DNA from: Paratinospora sagittata
Lineage: Eukaryota > Streptophyta > Magnoliopsida > Ranunculales > Menispermaceae
Assembly: GCA_035771175.1 (NCBI GenBank)
Contig: CM069612.1
Location: forward strand, 23,604,987 to 23,668,986
Length of the DNA: 64,000 nt
Direction: 5' to 3'
A model generated the notes under the pieces. It searched no databases. It had not been told where the DNA came from and saw only the letters and a list, made by a program, of their open reading frames with translations. Shown here piece after piece: positions 33,411 to 44,190 of this stretch (its first letter is position 1; each line of letters begins with the position of its first letter). Both the position numbers and the translations under genes were made by a program.

Positions 33411-35407
33411 CTAGGGTTCTGGGATCTTTTCTTTCAAATATTTCAAAACAGCTTTGGTCCCTCGATCCAAAATAACCCGCCGGATGCTGCAAAAGAGTTT
33501 CAAGTGTGAATTATGTCAGCTTGTAAAACTAATATGAAGTTTCCCCGTGCCCAGTCGGTACGTGGCCCCGTAGATTAGTCGGACGATAGGGATGGATATC
33601 ACGGTTATAAAAAAAAAAAAAAAAGCATATCATTTAAGTAAAGAGCAGATAAATTTCCAAGTAGAAAATACATATTATTCAACACTGGAATGTCTATCCA
33701 TTATTGAAATAATCATATCATATAAGAGGAGAAAATAAAAAAGGTAAAACTGAGGGAAGAAAAGGCAAGCTTGTTGTTTCTTGAAAATAATATAAAACTG
33801 TGAAAGTGAAAAATAATTGCATACCTTCTCAATGGGTTCCCATCAAGTCTCAAGGCCTGCAGGCTTGATTCCAGTAGACCCTGCACAAGAAAGCTTCTGC
33901 TTTTATAATAGAGAAATGTGTAAAATGCTAAAATCAAACATGATGATTAGCAGTTTAGCGCGACACCCCTTCAAGAACATTCGCAATATTTCAATGACAG
34001 ACTATTCTAGAACTTTAATTCAGCATCAAGTCATAAAAAACCTAAATCATTAACATCCTCTGAAATTCTGAATTGTAACAAAACTTAAAGGCAAATAAGT
34101 GTGCATCCTGACCAGCTGTGGAGGAAGTGCTGCAATGTTGTTATCAGTCAGATCAAGCTCGGTGAGAGAACTGAGATTCCCAAGTTCCTGCAAGTCATTA
34201 TGAGAAAATAAGTTTTTTTGCTTTCAGTTGCCATCACAATCTCGTTGTTATATTTGGGATATATTTTACCTCTGGTATTGATACAAGGGAATTTTGGCCC
34301 AAGTCAAGAATTTGCAGCTTCTTTAGGTTCAGTATATCTGAAGGAACTTCATGTAGCTGCATCCTTCTGTAGAGTGTAGAATCAAAATTCAAAATGAGCT
34401 TTCATGTAGAGTAAAATTATACAAGAAAAAAAGTAGCAAAGATACTGATCTCTGGTAGATTCAGACCTCAAGTAAAGCTCCCGCAACTGCTGCAAGCAAG
34501 AAAGTGAAGGAGGTTTCGGCAATGATCCTAAATTACCACTCAAATCCAGTATCTGGAGTTTAGAGAGACCTTCAAACCCATCTGATGGAATCTGCAAGTT
34601 TCAGTAGACAAAGATAGTCAGAGTAAGCGCAGCAATGAAAGCACCAAGATCAAGCAAAAATCATGAAGTACAATAAATTTTGGTTTTCGGTTTACTTTCT
34701 GATGCCTTGTTTTAAATTGACTCCACCTAATTTATAGTAGTTAATCTAGAAGAGCTTTTTAATTGCTCTAAGTGTTAGGGTTCTCAATTCATTTCCAAAG
34801 TCATTGATGGTTCTACAAATATGCTGATAAAGGTATATGTTATGCAATTAGAACCCTGTGCCTTAACCAAGTCAACTCAGCTAAGATCAAACTTGAGCAA
34901 ACTTCTGAAATTCCAAAGATGTGTGGTAAGTGTGTAGTTCATTAAAACCATTCAAATATCTTAAGGTCGGATCCTCAAACTAAGACCAAAGGCTTAAAAA
35001 GAAGCAATGCCAGTATTGAATTTCTCAGGCAGTACGTCTCAATAAAACTTGGATAATAGAAGGAAGATTCTAAAATCATATGCAATGTACCTGAGCAAGG
35101 TGATTATTGTCCAGCTTCAAACACAGATCAGTAAGTGATCTTAAAATTGAACCTGGCCATTCTCCTATCCTATTGCCTGATAAAATCAAAGCCTGCAAAT
35201 TTTAAACAAATGTTGAGATAAAAGCAGACATGTTCAAATACAGATGCGGTCCCTATTCACAAGTCAAAATGTTAAAAAGCCTCCGGAAAATGGATGCCAC
35301 ACATTAATTCCAAGAATGAAGCTCAAAGACAACAAACCGATTGACTTTTTTTCTTGGATAAGAAAGAAGCCAATTCATTAAAAATATATGGAACAGTACA
35401 AAAAGAG

Positions 35408-35731
35408 TGTTGTGCGCAGCGGAATTGAATATCAAAGTAATCGAATGCAAAAGTAAATAATGGAAACAAAAAAACACAAAGATTTACGTGGTTCGGCTAA
35501 ACTCTACCTACTTCATGAGAGATGAGAATCACTAATTGGGAAATTCCAAAAGGAGAGTACAAAATATGCTTCTAAACTCTCATACCCTCAAAATACAGTA
35601 ATAGGGTACTTATAATAATGAGATGTTTGATTCAACTCAAACACTAATAGAAATTAGAGTTTGCTTCAAATACTAACTTCATAATAAAATGACATAAACG
35701 CCCACGAATTGGACGGGCCAAATAATTAACA
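35408..35731 (-). repeat. Copia 3' LTR (element orientation)
   Basis: 324 bp, TGTTGTGCGCAGCGG...ATTAACA on the plus strand. Partner of 42176-42497. Confidence 0.92.
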
Positions 35732-35743
35732 AATCTCCACCTT
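35732..35743 (-). promoter_or_regulatory. Polypurine tract of the Copia
   Basis: AAGGTGGAGATT on the minus strand, directly next to the 3' LTR: the usual plus-strand primer site. Confidence 0.75.
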
Positions 35744-35802
35744 GGTGAGATCGCCTAAACAAACCAATCACCAATCTCATCTCCAAATGCGCCCGAAAGC
35801 GC

Positions 35803-37071
35803 TCAGGTTCTAATGACATTGATCAAGTTCAAACAATGCTCAAACTTGATCGTTGGTACAATCTTGGTCAACATGTCTGCAGGATTATCTTTTGTATGGA
35901 TCTTCATCAATGAAATCTCACCATCCTCGATAACCTCTCGAACAAAATGAAAACGGACATCAATGTGTTTTGTTCTTGCATGATGCACCTGGTTCTTTGC
36001 CAAATGAATAGCACTCTGACTATCACAATGAACTGTGACACTATCCATAGTAACCCCCACGTCACCAAGCAAACCAAATAGCCAAATGGCCTCCTTAATA
36101 GCCTCTGTCATAGCCATATACTCTGCCTCTGTAGTAGAAAAAGCAACTGCAAACTGCAACGTAGACCTCCAACTCACCGGTCCTCTAGAAAGTGTAAACA
36201 CATACCCACTAGTAGGACGACGCTTATCCAAATCACCTGCAAAGTCCGAATCCACATATCCATCCAAATGTAAACCAAGTCTGTCATCCTTTTCAAATAC
36301 CAATCCAACATCCAAAGTACATGAAATGTACCGCAAAATCCATTTCACTGCTTGCCAATGTTCTTTTCCTGGGTCATGCATATACCTGCTAACCTTACTA
36401 ACTGCTTGTGAAATGTTTGGTCTCATACACACCATTGCATACATCAAACTGCCAACTGCACTTGCATATGGAACCTTAGCCATAAAACTACGTTCCTCAT
36501 CTGTACGTGGAGCCATGAAAGCACTGAGCTTAAAGTGAGGAGCCAACGGTGCACTAACAGGTTTGGCCTTTTCAATTCCAAACCGATGCAAAACCTTTTT
36601 CAAATATTGTGTCTGATTCAAACACACTGTACTATTCACTCTGTCTCTTCTAATTTTCATACCAAGTATTTTCTTAGCTTCTCCAAGATCTTTCATTTCA
36701 AATTCAGTATTTAACTGAGTCTTCAAATATTCTATCTCCACCTTGCTCTTAGATGCAATAAGCATATCATCCACATATAAGAGCAAATAAATAAACGATG
36801 AATCGGGAAGCTTACGAAAATACACACAATGATCATAACTGCTCTGAGTGTACTGCTGACCAATCATAAATCTGTCAAATCTCTTGTACCATTGTCTGGG
36901 AGACTGTTTCAAACCATAAAGAGACTTGTTCAATTTGCAAACGAGATTTTCCTTACCAGGTACCTTAAAACCTTCAGGTTGAGACATATAAATCTCTTCT
37001 TCCAAATCACCATGGAGGAAAGCGGTCTTCACATCCAACTGTGCTAATTCCAAATCAAAATGTGCAACCAA
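35803..37071 (-). pseudogene. Copia reverse transcriptase / RNase H region
   Basis: A frame of about 420 residues with the RT signature LDVKTAFLHGDLEEEIYM, the YVDD box in LLLYVDDMLIASKS and the RNase H block TEAEYMAMTEAIKEAIWL...CDSQSAIHLAKN. It lacks its own start: the integrase/RT frame is shifted near 37070-37085, so it was once joined to the upstream polyprotein. Confidence 0.9.
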
Positions 37072-38540
37072 AGCAAGGAAATACGAATAGACGAGTGCTT
37101 GACAACAGGTGAAAATATTTCATTGTAGTCTACACCCTCAGTCTGTGCATACCCCTTTGCAACTAATATGGCTTTGTATCTCACATTATTCATCTCTGCA
37201 GAACCTTCCTTTTTGGTGAAAACCCATTTGCATGCAATAGCTTTCTTACCCTCTGGAGGTCGAACTAATTCCCAAGTCTGATTCTTATGAAGAGATTGCA
37301 TCTCCTCATCCATAGCCTTTGTCCAGTCTGCACTGTCAGAATACTGCATAGCTTCTTTATAACTGGTAGGAATACCATCTTCAATAACTGGGAGTGCATA
37401 TGCCACCATATCTTCAAAACGAGCAGGTTTGCGAATATCTCTTCGCTGTCTACGGGAGGCAATAGAATCTGACTGTCGTAGGATTGCTGGGGTTGAATTC
37501 TCAAAATCTGGTCTTTCACCATCTGTAACACCTGTGCGGTTGGGACTTGTCTTCATAGCAACATCAAACTCCACCTGCTCAGGAGCATCTTGATTGTTCT
37601 GTTTCGACTGAAGACCTTGTTGGGGAGATTTATTTAGAACTCCTGATTCATCAAAAGTAAGATCTCTGCTGATGATAGACTTCTTTGATTCAGGACACCA
37701 GATCTTGAACCCCTTCACACCTTTATCAAAACCTAAGAAAATACATTTCTTGGCTCTAGGATCCAACTTGTCTTCCCTGACATGAAAGAAAGCAGAACAA
37801 CCAAATACATGTAATGAATCATAATCATGTGCAGGTTTACCTGACCAAACCTCAATAGGTGTTTTCTTGTCAAGTGCAGCTGATGGTAGTCTGTTGACCA
37901 GATGACATGCATAGCGAAGTGCTTTTGCCCAAAACTGTTTGCCTAACCCAACATTAGACAACATACATCGAACTTTCTCTAGTAAAGTACGATTCATACG
38001 CTCAGCAACTCCATTCTGTTGTGGTGTATTTCGAACTGTGAAGTGTCTGACAATTCCTTCATCCTGGCATACCTTCATAAATGGATCTGAAGTATATTCT
38101 CCAAGATTATCTGATCTAAGCATTTTAATTTTCCTGCCAGTCTGATTCTCAATCATTTTCTTCCATGATAAGAAGTGTTCCAAAACTTCACTTTTCTGAC
38201 GCATTGTATACACCCAAACTCTCCGAGAGTAGTCATCAACAAATGAAACAAAATAATGCTTACATCCCAAAGATGCCACTTTGGTAGGTCCCCAAACATC
38301 TGTGTGAACATAATCAAGTATACCTTGAGTACAGTGAATAGCTGTACCAAACTTGACTCGAGTCTGTTTCCCCAAAACACAATGTTCACAAAATTCTAAT
38401 TTGCAAATTTTAGCACCTTTCAACAAATCTTGTTTAACCAGTGCGTGCAAAGATTTCTCACCAGCATGTCCAAGTCGCATGTGCCATAACTCAGTAGTAT
38501 CATCTGTAGATACATATGCAACTGTGCTCACTCTACCCAT
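37044..38540 (-). pseudogene. Copia integrase and start of RT
   Basis: A frame of about 498 residues with the HHCC zinc-binding part (WHMRLGHAGEKSL...CEHCVLGK) and the catalytic DDE core (HTDVWGP, LRSDNLGEY, NGVAERMNRT), then the linker and the first RT segment (AIACKWVFTKKEG...GVDYNEIFSPVVKHSS) before the frameshift. A TAG stop about 12 bases upstream of its first ATG separates it from the protease frame. Confidence 0.9.
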
Positions 38541-38552
38541 AACTGTACTACC

Positions 38553-38882
38553 CTACAAAAAATACAAGTTATTTCTTCTTGTACCTTTCATCACTATCAA
38601 TGCTCCCAAAACAATCTTCAAAATACCGTCTTCAATTGTGATCTTGAAGCCTTTTGATTCTAATGCACCCAAAGAAATTAGATTCTTCTTCAAGTCTGGT
38701 ACATACCGAACTTCCTTCAAATCCCTGATTGTTCCATCATATAATTTCAATTGTACTGTACCTATCCTTTTTGTCTCACATATATCATTATTACCCATAA
38801 AAACAGATCCACCGACGAATTCATCGAGAGTAGAAAAATATTCTCTATTTGGACACATATGATAGGTGCAGCCTGAATCCAA
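38553..38882 (-). pseudogene. Copia aspartic protease
   Basis: The frame opens with MDSGCTYHMCPNREYF, where DSG is the catalytic motif of copia proteases, and ends at the stop before integrase. Confidence 0.85.
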
Positions 38883-38979
38883 AAATCCAATCCTCAGATT
38901 GACATACCAAAGATGAACAAACCAGTGAAATATCTGAATCTGAATCCTTCACTTGTGCAATATTTGAAGTAACTCTGTT

Positions 38980-41900
38980 CTGATTTTTATTCTGCAATTT
39001 CGGACAGTCTTTCTTCCAATGCCTCGTCTCGTAGCAATATCCACATTCATTCTTTGCAGGAATTCTTCTTTCTAATGATTTCCCTCTCGACTATCTTGCT
39101 TTCCTTGCTTCTGTTCAGATCTACCCCTTATTACCAAAGCTGACGAAGTCTCCTTGCTGTCATGTTTATCCTTTTTACGATACATGTGGTTAATCAAAGC
39201 AAAAGATACCTCATCATAATTAATTGCTTTCTTTCCATGTAATAAAGTAGTAGAAAAATGTTCATATTCATCGGGTAATGAATTCAGTAAAAGAACACCC
39301 TTATCCTCATCAGAAATAGTAACATCCAAATTTAATATGTCACGACGCCCCTGAAGTAGGCTGACGTCATGACCGGCACAGTATACTATACACTGTACAT
39401 ACTCATATACAGTACATAATACACTGTCAGCCTTCACGTATTCTCTCAATCCTTCCCAAATCTACATAATTTTTTTTTTCTAATATACCACAAATCAAAT
39501 CCAATATAGGTATCTATAATCATCTCAGTCATTCACACATCACATTGTCATTTTCTCATCCAATATCTTAAGCTATATATATGCCCACACATCCTATCTC
39601 GATGATAATACATATATATATAATGTGTGATAAGTATACATATCAAAATAACAAAAGCTATTTCCTCCAAGCAGACATACACATACCAGACTCACTCACG
39701 GAGTTTCCTTTTCCCTTCGACTCAATACCTGAAATATTGGAGGAAATGAGGTGAGCAAACAACAGCTCAGTGAATATAGTTCTTGAGATGACAATTATAT
39801 ACATTTAGAGAAATATGACATTTAAAATCATTTCAAACATTTATTCAACACATGCATCGTTCAACGAATATATCATACATGTCAACAACATAAATTTCAT
39901 GTTTTTCAATAATACAATGCACAATCTCCCTCCTCCGCAAGGCAAGAGAGCGGGTATATCCCTTGTATGGCCGTACAAGGTAGACACAGCTTCTTATTAC
40001 CCAATTCACAGTCATTTCAAGGATCGCAACCCTTGTTAGGACAGACCTATTGATAATGAGGACTCGCAAAACCTCATTCGGGTCTAATTCCTAACGAAAT
40101 GACAATGAGGATTCGCAAAGCCTCATCATTACAAACTCCGATGCTAAAATCAGTTTGCATGATCCATAAAACTCAATGCCTTATATATAATATCACATGC
40201 ATACAATCAAACAGTTTATATGCGTACAATGTCATACAAGAACCAAATCAAGGAAACTATACTCACAGTGGTTACACGGGTTTTCTAAGCCAACCTCTAA
40301 AATCGAGCAACCATATTGTTTCTTCAAGAGCGTTTATCCATGCCCTTAAGCTCTCAATTTAAACACTGAAATGACCATAGATTATCATGAGAATCATCAT
40401 TTATCATATCGGTAGCTACTAAAAATATCAAATTATCCAAAAATCACGATCGTAGTATCGAAACGTCCGGAATTTTGTTCTCTACGAATTTATGATTTCA
40501 AATCACTGTACATAATACTATTCACTATTCATTTCACTATTCACTATTCATTTCACTATTCACTATTCATTTCACTATTCATCCGAATGTTGTAAATTGT
40601 ATTAAAATTGTCTAACGGGCTCCAAAAATCATAAAATTGAATCTAACCATAGATTCGGAGTCCCGATAGTCTAGGGAGCGTTTTTCTACCTTCCTAACGG
40701 GTTTTGATTCACGTTGGGGTCAAAATCCCAATTTGTCAAAATGCCGTAAAACGGCTTCTACAGTCAAAATTACTCTGCTAGAAAGTTTACATCTAGCTTA
40801 GATATCAATTTTTCGAAGAAAAGGAGTGAAAATCACTTACCGCAAGTCCCGATTTCGCGTGATTTTCGAGTTCTCCCTTCCGTTCTTCTTTCCTTCTTTC
40901 CTCTGTTCGTTCTTCTCTGTACTTCTCTTTCCCTTCTGTAAACTTCGTTTCATTTAGTTAGTTTATTTATTTTTATTGTTTTTTTTGTTTTTTAATACAT
41001 CACATAAAGTAACCAAAGTTGCCCATCCTAGTCACTGTGAACCTATTTGTCCAATTAGTCCAAGGAAATGAAATAAAAAAAAAAACTCCCTTTTTGCTCC
41101 ACAAGGACCAAAATCAAATGAATATTCATTTCTTTCTAGTTTTTTTCTTTTCTATTTTTTTTTTGTGTCTTGGTGTACACGTTGGAACCAAATATGGAGA
41201 TCTTTATTTTATTCTCTTTTTTTGTTTATTCAACGTCGAGAGATTTAGATGAGAAAGGAGAAGTTGATATTTTATATATAAGATAATGATCTAACGCTCC
41301 TCGTGCTCAATAATTAACCAACTCACCCCATAAATTAATCACTTAATTCATTAATCCATTGATCATCAACTCAATTCACTTATTTCACATGTATTCATTT
41401 AATCATACTCCACTCCACATTTTTAATTAACCAACATCATAAATTAATCAATTTAATTCAACTCGATCCACATATCTAATTAATCAACCCATTCAACTAA
41501 TACAAAACTTATATTTTATTTATTTGCTAATCATACACGCGTATATTTAGCGCATACTATCAAATACGTATATTCTCACGTGTATATTTAGCTCATACGT
41601 ATAAAATATGTGTATTATACATCTCCATATACGCATACTACAACGTATGTATTTTCGTAAAATCACGGGGTGTTACATAATAAATCAGCAAGTAATTGAT
41701 TAAATTCTTCCAAATGTTCAGTCATGGAATTACCTGGTTTGTAGTCAAACCTGTAGAGCTTTTTCTTCAAATAAATTCGATTTTCAATGCACTTGGTCAT
41801 GTACTTATCTTCCAATTTCTGCCAAAGTTCCTTAGCCTCAGTTACTTTCATAACAGAATACTTCTGTTCCTTCGCGAAACATAATCTTATGGTACCACAA

Positions 41901-42085
41901 GCTTGACGATTAATTTTCTTCCAAGTCTTCTCATCCATATCAACAGGTTTTTCTTCCAAAGCAACGTCTAAATCTTGTTGGGCTAAGACATCAAGAACTT
42001 CACATTGCCACATTCCAAAATTGTTCTTGCCATTAAATTTCTCAACTTTAAATTTCGCATTCGAGACTTTCGAAGAACTTTCCAT
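38980..42085 (-). pseudogene. Copia gag, split by the nested solo LTR
   Basis: 5' part 41678-42085 (MESSSKVSNAKFKVEKFNG..., gag-type UBN2 domain, from the most plausible ATG at 42083-42085). 3' part 39072-39337 (SDEDKGVLLLNSLPDEYEHF). Then, in another frame, a zinc knuckle CGYCYETRHWKKDC of CX2CX4HX4C form near 38985-39030. The insert sits between LLADLL and the NLDVTI segment. A frameshift lies before the zinc knuckle. Confidence 0.85.
39338..41677 (-). mobile_element. Gypsy-type solo LTR nested in the Copia gag
   Basis: 2340 bp flanked by the 5-bp duplication TAATA (39333-39337 and 41678-41682). On the minus strand it starts TGTAACACCCCGTGATTTTA and ends GGGGCGTCGTGACA, canonical plant Ty3/gypsy LTR ends. 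No internal coding region, so it is a solo LTR left by recombination between LTRs. It contains a 10-12-bp repeat cluster (TTCACTATTCA type) at 40508-40580. Related to the fragment at 1556. Confidence 0.9.
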
Positions 42086-42159
42086 CACGGCGATACAACC
42101 CGTCGTCAAGAACGTTCTTCTTCTTCAAATCGTTCTTCGAATCCAATTTCAGAACCCAA

Positions 42160-42172
42160 GGCTCTGATACCA
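42160..42172 (-). promoter_or_regulatory. Primer-binding site of the Copia
   Basis: TGGTATCAGAGCC on the minus strand, three bases inside the 5' LTR: complementary to the 3' end of initiator methionine tRNA. Confidence 0.85.
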
Positions 42173-42175
42173 ATT

Positions 42176-42497
42176 TGTTGTGCGCAGCGGAATCGAATAT
42201 CAAACCAATCGAATGCAAAAGTAAATAATGAAAATAAGAACACAAAGATTTACGTGGTTCGGCGAAACTCCGCCTACTCCACAGGAGATGAGAATCACTA
42301 ATTGGAGAATTCTAAAAGGAGAGTACAAAATATGCTTTAAAACTCTCATACCCTCAAAATACAGTAATAGGGTATTTATAATAATGAGAGGTTTGGTTCA
42401 ACTCAAACACTAATAGAAATTAGGGTTTGCTTCAAATACTAACTTTATAATAAAATGATATAAACGCCCACGAATAGGATGAGCCAAATAATCAACA
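42176..42497 (-). repeat. Copia 5' LTR (element orientation)
   Basis: 322 bp, TG...CA ends. It differs from the other LTR by many transitions and small changes, indicating an old insertion. Confidence 0.92.
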
Positions 42498-42944
42498 AAG
42501 AGGTCCTTGAGTAACACTAGAGCAAAGAGGAAAGAGAAAAACCACTAAAGGACTTTTCAAGAAGGAGCCAAGAAGCAGGTACAAATTTGATGAGAATAAA
42601 ATAAATGTTGTTATTTTAGCCACAAAAATTTCAGATAAAAGTGCACAAGCCCATAGCACCACTCTTGGGAAAGGTTGCCTTCCATGGTTATATTTGTAAA
42701 TTGTACTTTAGACATTGTGAAATAAAGATCTCAAGCCACCCCTCATTTTTCCACCAGCAAACACAAGAATTGAGTTTTGCTGTTATTTTTTTCCTGTACT
42801 GGTTGCCAAACGTCATCACTAGTTTAATTCCCCAACCTTCTTATGTTTCCCTGTTCATTATATTTTTATGATAAAAGGAAATGAAATGAATGAAATTACC
42901 TGCAGAGAAGCACATGAGGAAAGCTCACGTGGTAGCTCTAGTCA

Positions 42945-43526
42945 TGTAGGTGAATCCGAGATTGGTCAGTACCTACTAACCTAGAAAGAAATTCGTCGGT
43001 TCATCCGATATCGACCACGCGAGATTCATTATGACAAACTTGAGATTTTCTACTAGTTCGACTACGATAAGGGCTACCCAACTTTTCAAGTTCTACTAGG
43101 AAGCTACTTAGCTCTTCTAATTCAATTAGAAGAAGACTAAATCCCTCATAATCAAAATAGGATAAGGAATATATATCTCTTGATTCGACTGGAGTGCAAC
43201 TAGATGTTCCCAATTCGATGGAAGCCTATGGGCATTCTTGATTAGACGACAATTATGCTACAAGGCCAAAGATCCAATTCTATAAATACCCTACCACCCC
43301 TAAAAAGGAAGGTACATACTTTTCTACACAGTTTAGCTCCACCGTTCTTTTATTCTTCAATGAGCTCTGAATTGATTTAGGCATCGGAGGGTTTATGGCT
43401 GATACCACACCGATGTTCCTCACGAAAGCCAATATTTACTCTTTTCTTTCTCAGATTATCCACCGCCGATGACTGTCTCGTAGTTCAAGTGGGTTCTAAA
43501 TCAGTGTTTGCTTTTCACCTTATCAT
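42945..43526 (+). mobile_element. Gypsy-like LTR fragment at the palindrome edge
   Basis: Begins TGTAGGTGAATCCGAGATTG five bases after the palindrome arm ends. Contains a TATA-like CTATAAATACCCTACCACCC near 43280 and then 'GATTTAGGCATCGGAGGGTT', a phrase typical of the R-U5 part of plant Tat/Athila LTRs, ending about CACCTTATCA. No matching target duplication and no internal region, so a fragment or rearranged solo LTR. Confidence 0.55.
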
Positions 43527-43924
43527 CTATTAGTATTGGTCAAATCTTACACCAAGAGGAAGGAAATACAATTGAAAGAATTAATCCAAAATCTAAATAC
43601 AAGAATTGAATAGTTATTTCATAGAATAGTTAAATCTATGTTAATGATAAGTAATTATTATAATGTTTGCGCTGTTTGGTATCTAATTTAAAGAAGTTAA
43701 ATGCTAATAGAAGGACGTGCTAAGCTTTTCTATAGCAAATGTTATTGAGAAGAGAATTGCTATATTGACATTCAAAAGGTACATTTTAAGTATATATCAC
43801 TTATATACATCATTAAATTATCTCGAATCATGTACCACTATTTAGATGCTACTTTACCATTTTTCTATTGAGAAACTGGCTAATTTGTTCTTAAAATATG
43901 ATAATAATAATAATAATAATAATG

Positions 43925-44190
43925 CCAATGAGGTGTTGGCGCAGTTGGTTGTCAACTCCATGGGCATTGCACGGGTCTTGAGTTCGAGTTGCGAAAGGAC
44001 GATAATTTTTTAAATTGTGTCGTGGCGGGCGCCTGCACAAGGTTCGTAGAAGTTATGTCAGTATAGAGTATGAGCTGGGTAGAATGGACAGATTTTCAAA
44101 CTCAGTTTGGGCTAATTCGTGTCACTGGATAGTCATTGTAGTCTCACCCTATTAGTATAGGAATTAATGGGTTCAGGAACTGAGATTGAT
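43925..44190 (+). repeat. tRNA-derived SINE
   Basis: Head GAGGTGTTGGCGCAGTTGGT (A box) and CTTGAGTTCGAGTTGC (B box) 50 bp later, then a body ending near 'GTCTCACCCTATTAGTATAG'. It follows an (AAT)n run at 43900-43922. Confidence 0.65.

Larger units (their letters stand above)
35408..42497 (-). mobile_element. Ty1/copia retrotransposon, degenerate, minus orientation
   Basis: Two LTRs (35408-35731 and 42176-42497) with TG...CA ends and a 5-bp target duplication AAGAG (35403-35407, 42498-42502). Domain order on the minus strand is gag, protease, integrase, reverse transcriptase/RNase H, which is copia order. Primer-binding site TGGTATCAGAGCC (initiator tRNA-Met type) lies next to the right LTR and a polypurine tract next to the left. 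Without the nested 2.34-kb insert the element is about 4.74 kb. It is inactive: gag is split, and there are frameshifts after gag and at the integrase/RT border and a stop between protease and integrase. The LTRs differ at roughly 30 of 323 positions by hand count. Confidence 0.95.
29227..42939 (-). repeat. Right arm of giant palindrome, interrupted by a Copia element
   Basis: Inverted copy of 22567-29206. Continuous from 29227 to 35402, then broken by the Copia (35408-42497 plus 5-bp duplication), then resumed to 42939, where it ends within the exon 15 copy. Carries an intact CBSX5 and the 3' exons of the LRR gene, which lack a start and promoter. Beyond the Copia the arm differs from the left by about ten substitutions in some 460 bp and a 70-bp deletion. 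Confidence 0.95.
33411..42939 (-). pseudogene. Truncated copy of the LRRC40-like gene (exons 15 part to 21)
   Basis: Mirror copies of exon 21 (33411-33486), 20 (33825-33880), 19, 18, 17 and 16 (35091-35195) lie on the minus strand, with splice sites intact, plus 40 bp of exon 15 (42900-42939) beyond the Copia. Exons 1-14 and a promoter are missing because the palindrome breakpoint is in exon 15, and the Copia sits in the intron between exons 15 and 16. The exons show almost no decay, which is odd for a dead copy and fits recent sequence exchange with the left arm. Any transcript would be complementary to nothing else in the window but homologous to the functional gene. Confidence 0.9.

Noticed and set aside
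36035..36538. Plus-strand frame of 167 residues
   Set aside because: Antisense to the Copia reverse transcriptase region, with no domain of its own.
2000..39371. Shared 16-mer GTAGGCTGACGTCATG at 2000-2015 and 39356-39371
   Set aside because: The two LTR contexts are in opposite orientation and the core TGACGTCA is palindromic, so a chance or motif-driven match is more likely than homology.
40508..40580. Direct repeats like a CRISPR array
   Set aside because: Short TTCACTATTCA-type tandem repeats without unique spacers, inside an LTR of a plant genome.
42640..42870. Frame of 76 residues right of the Copia
   Set aside because: Lies in the mirrored LRR gene intron 15 and has no counterpart in a gene.
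22567..42939. Palindrome as a pure assembly fold-back
   Set aside because: The arms differ by substitutions, indels, promoter changes and a nested Copia present in only one, which a simple fold-back error would not create. Long reads would settle it.
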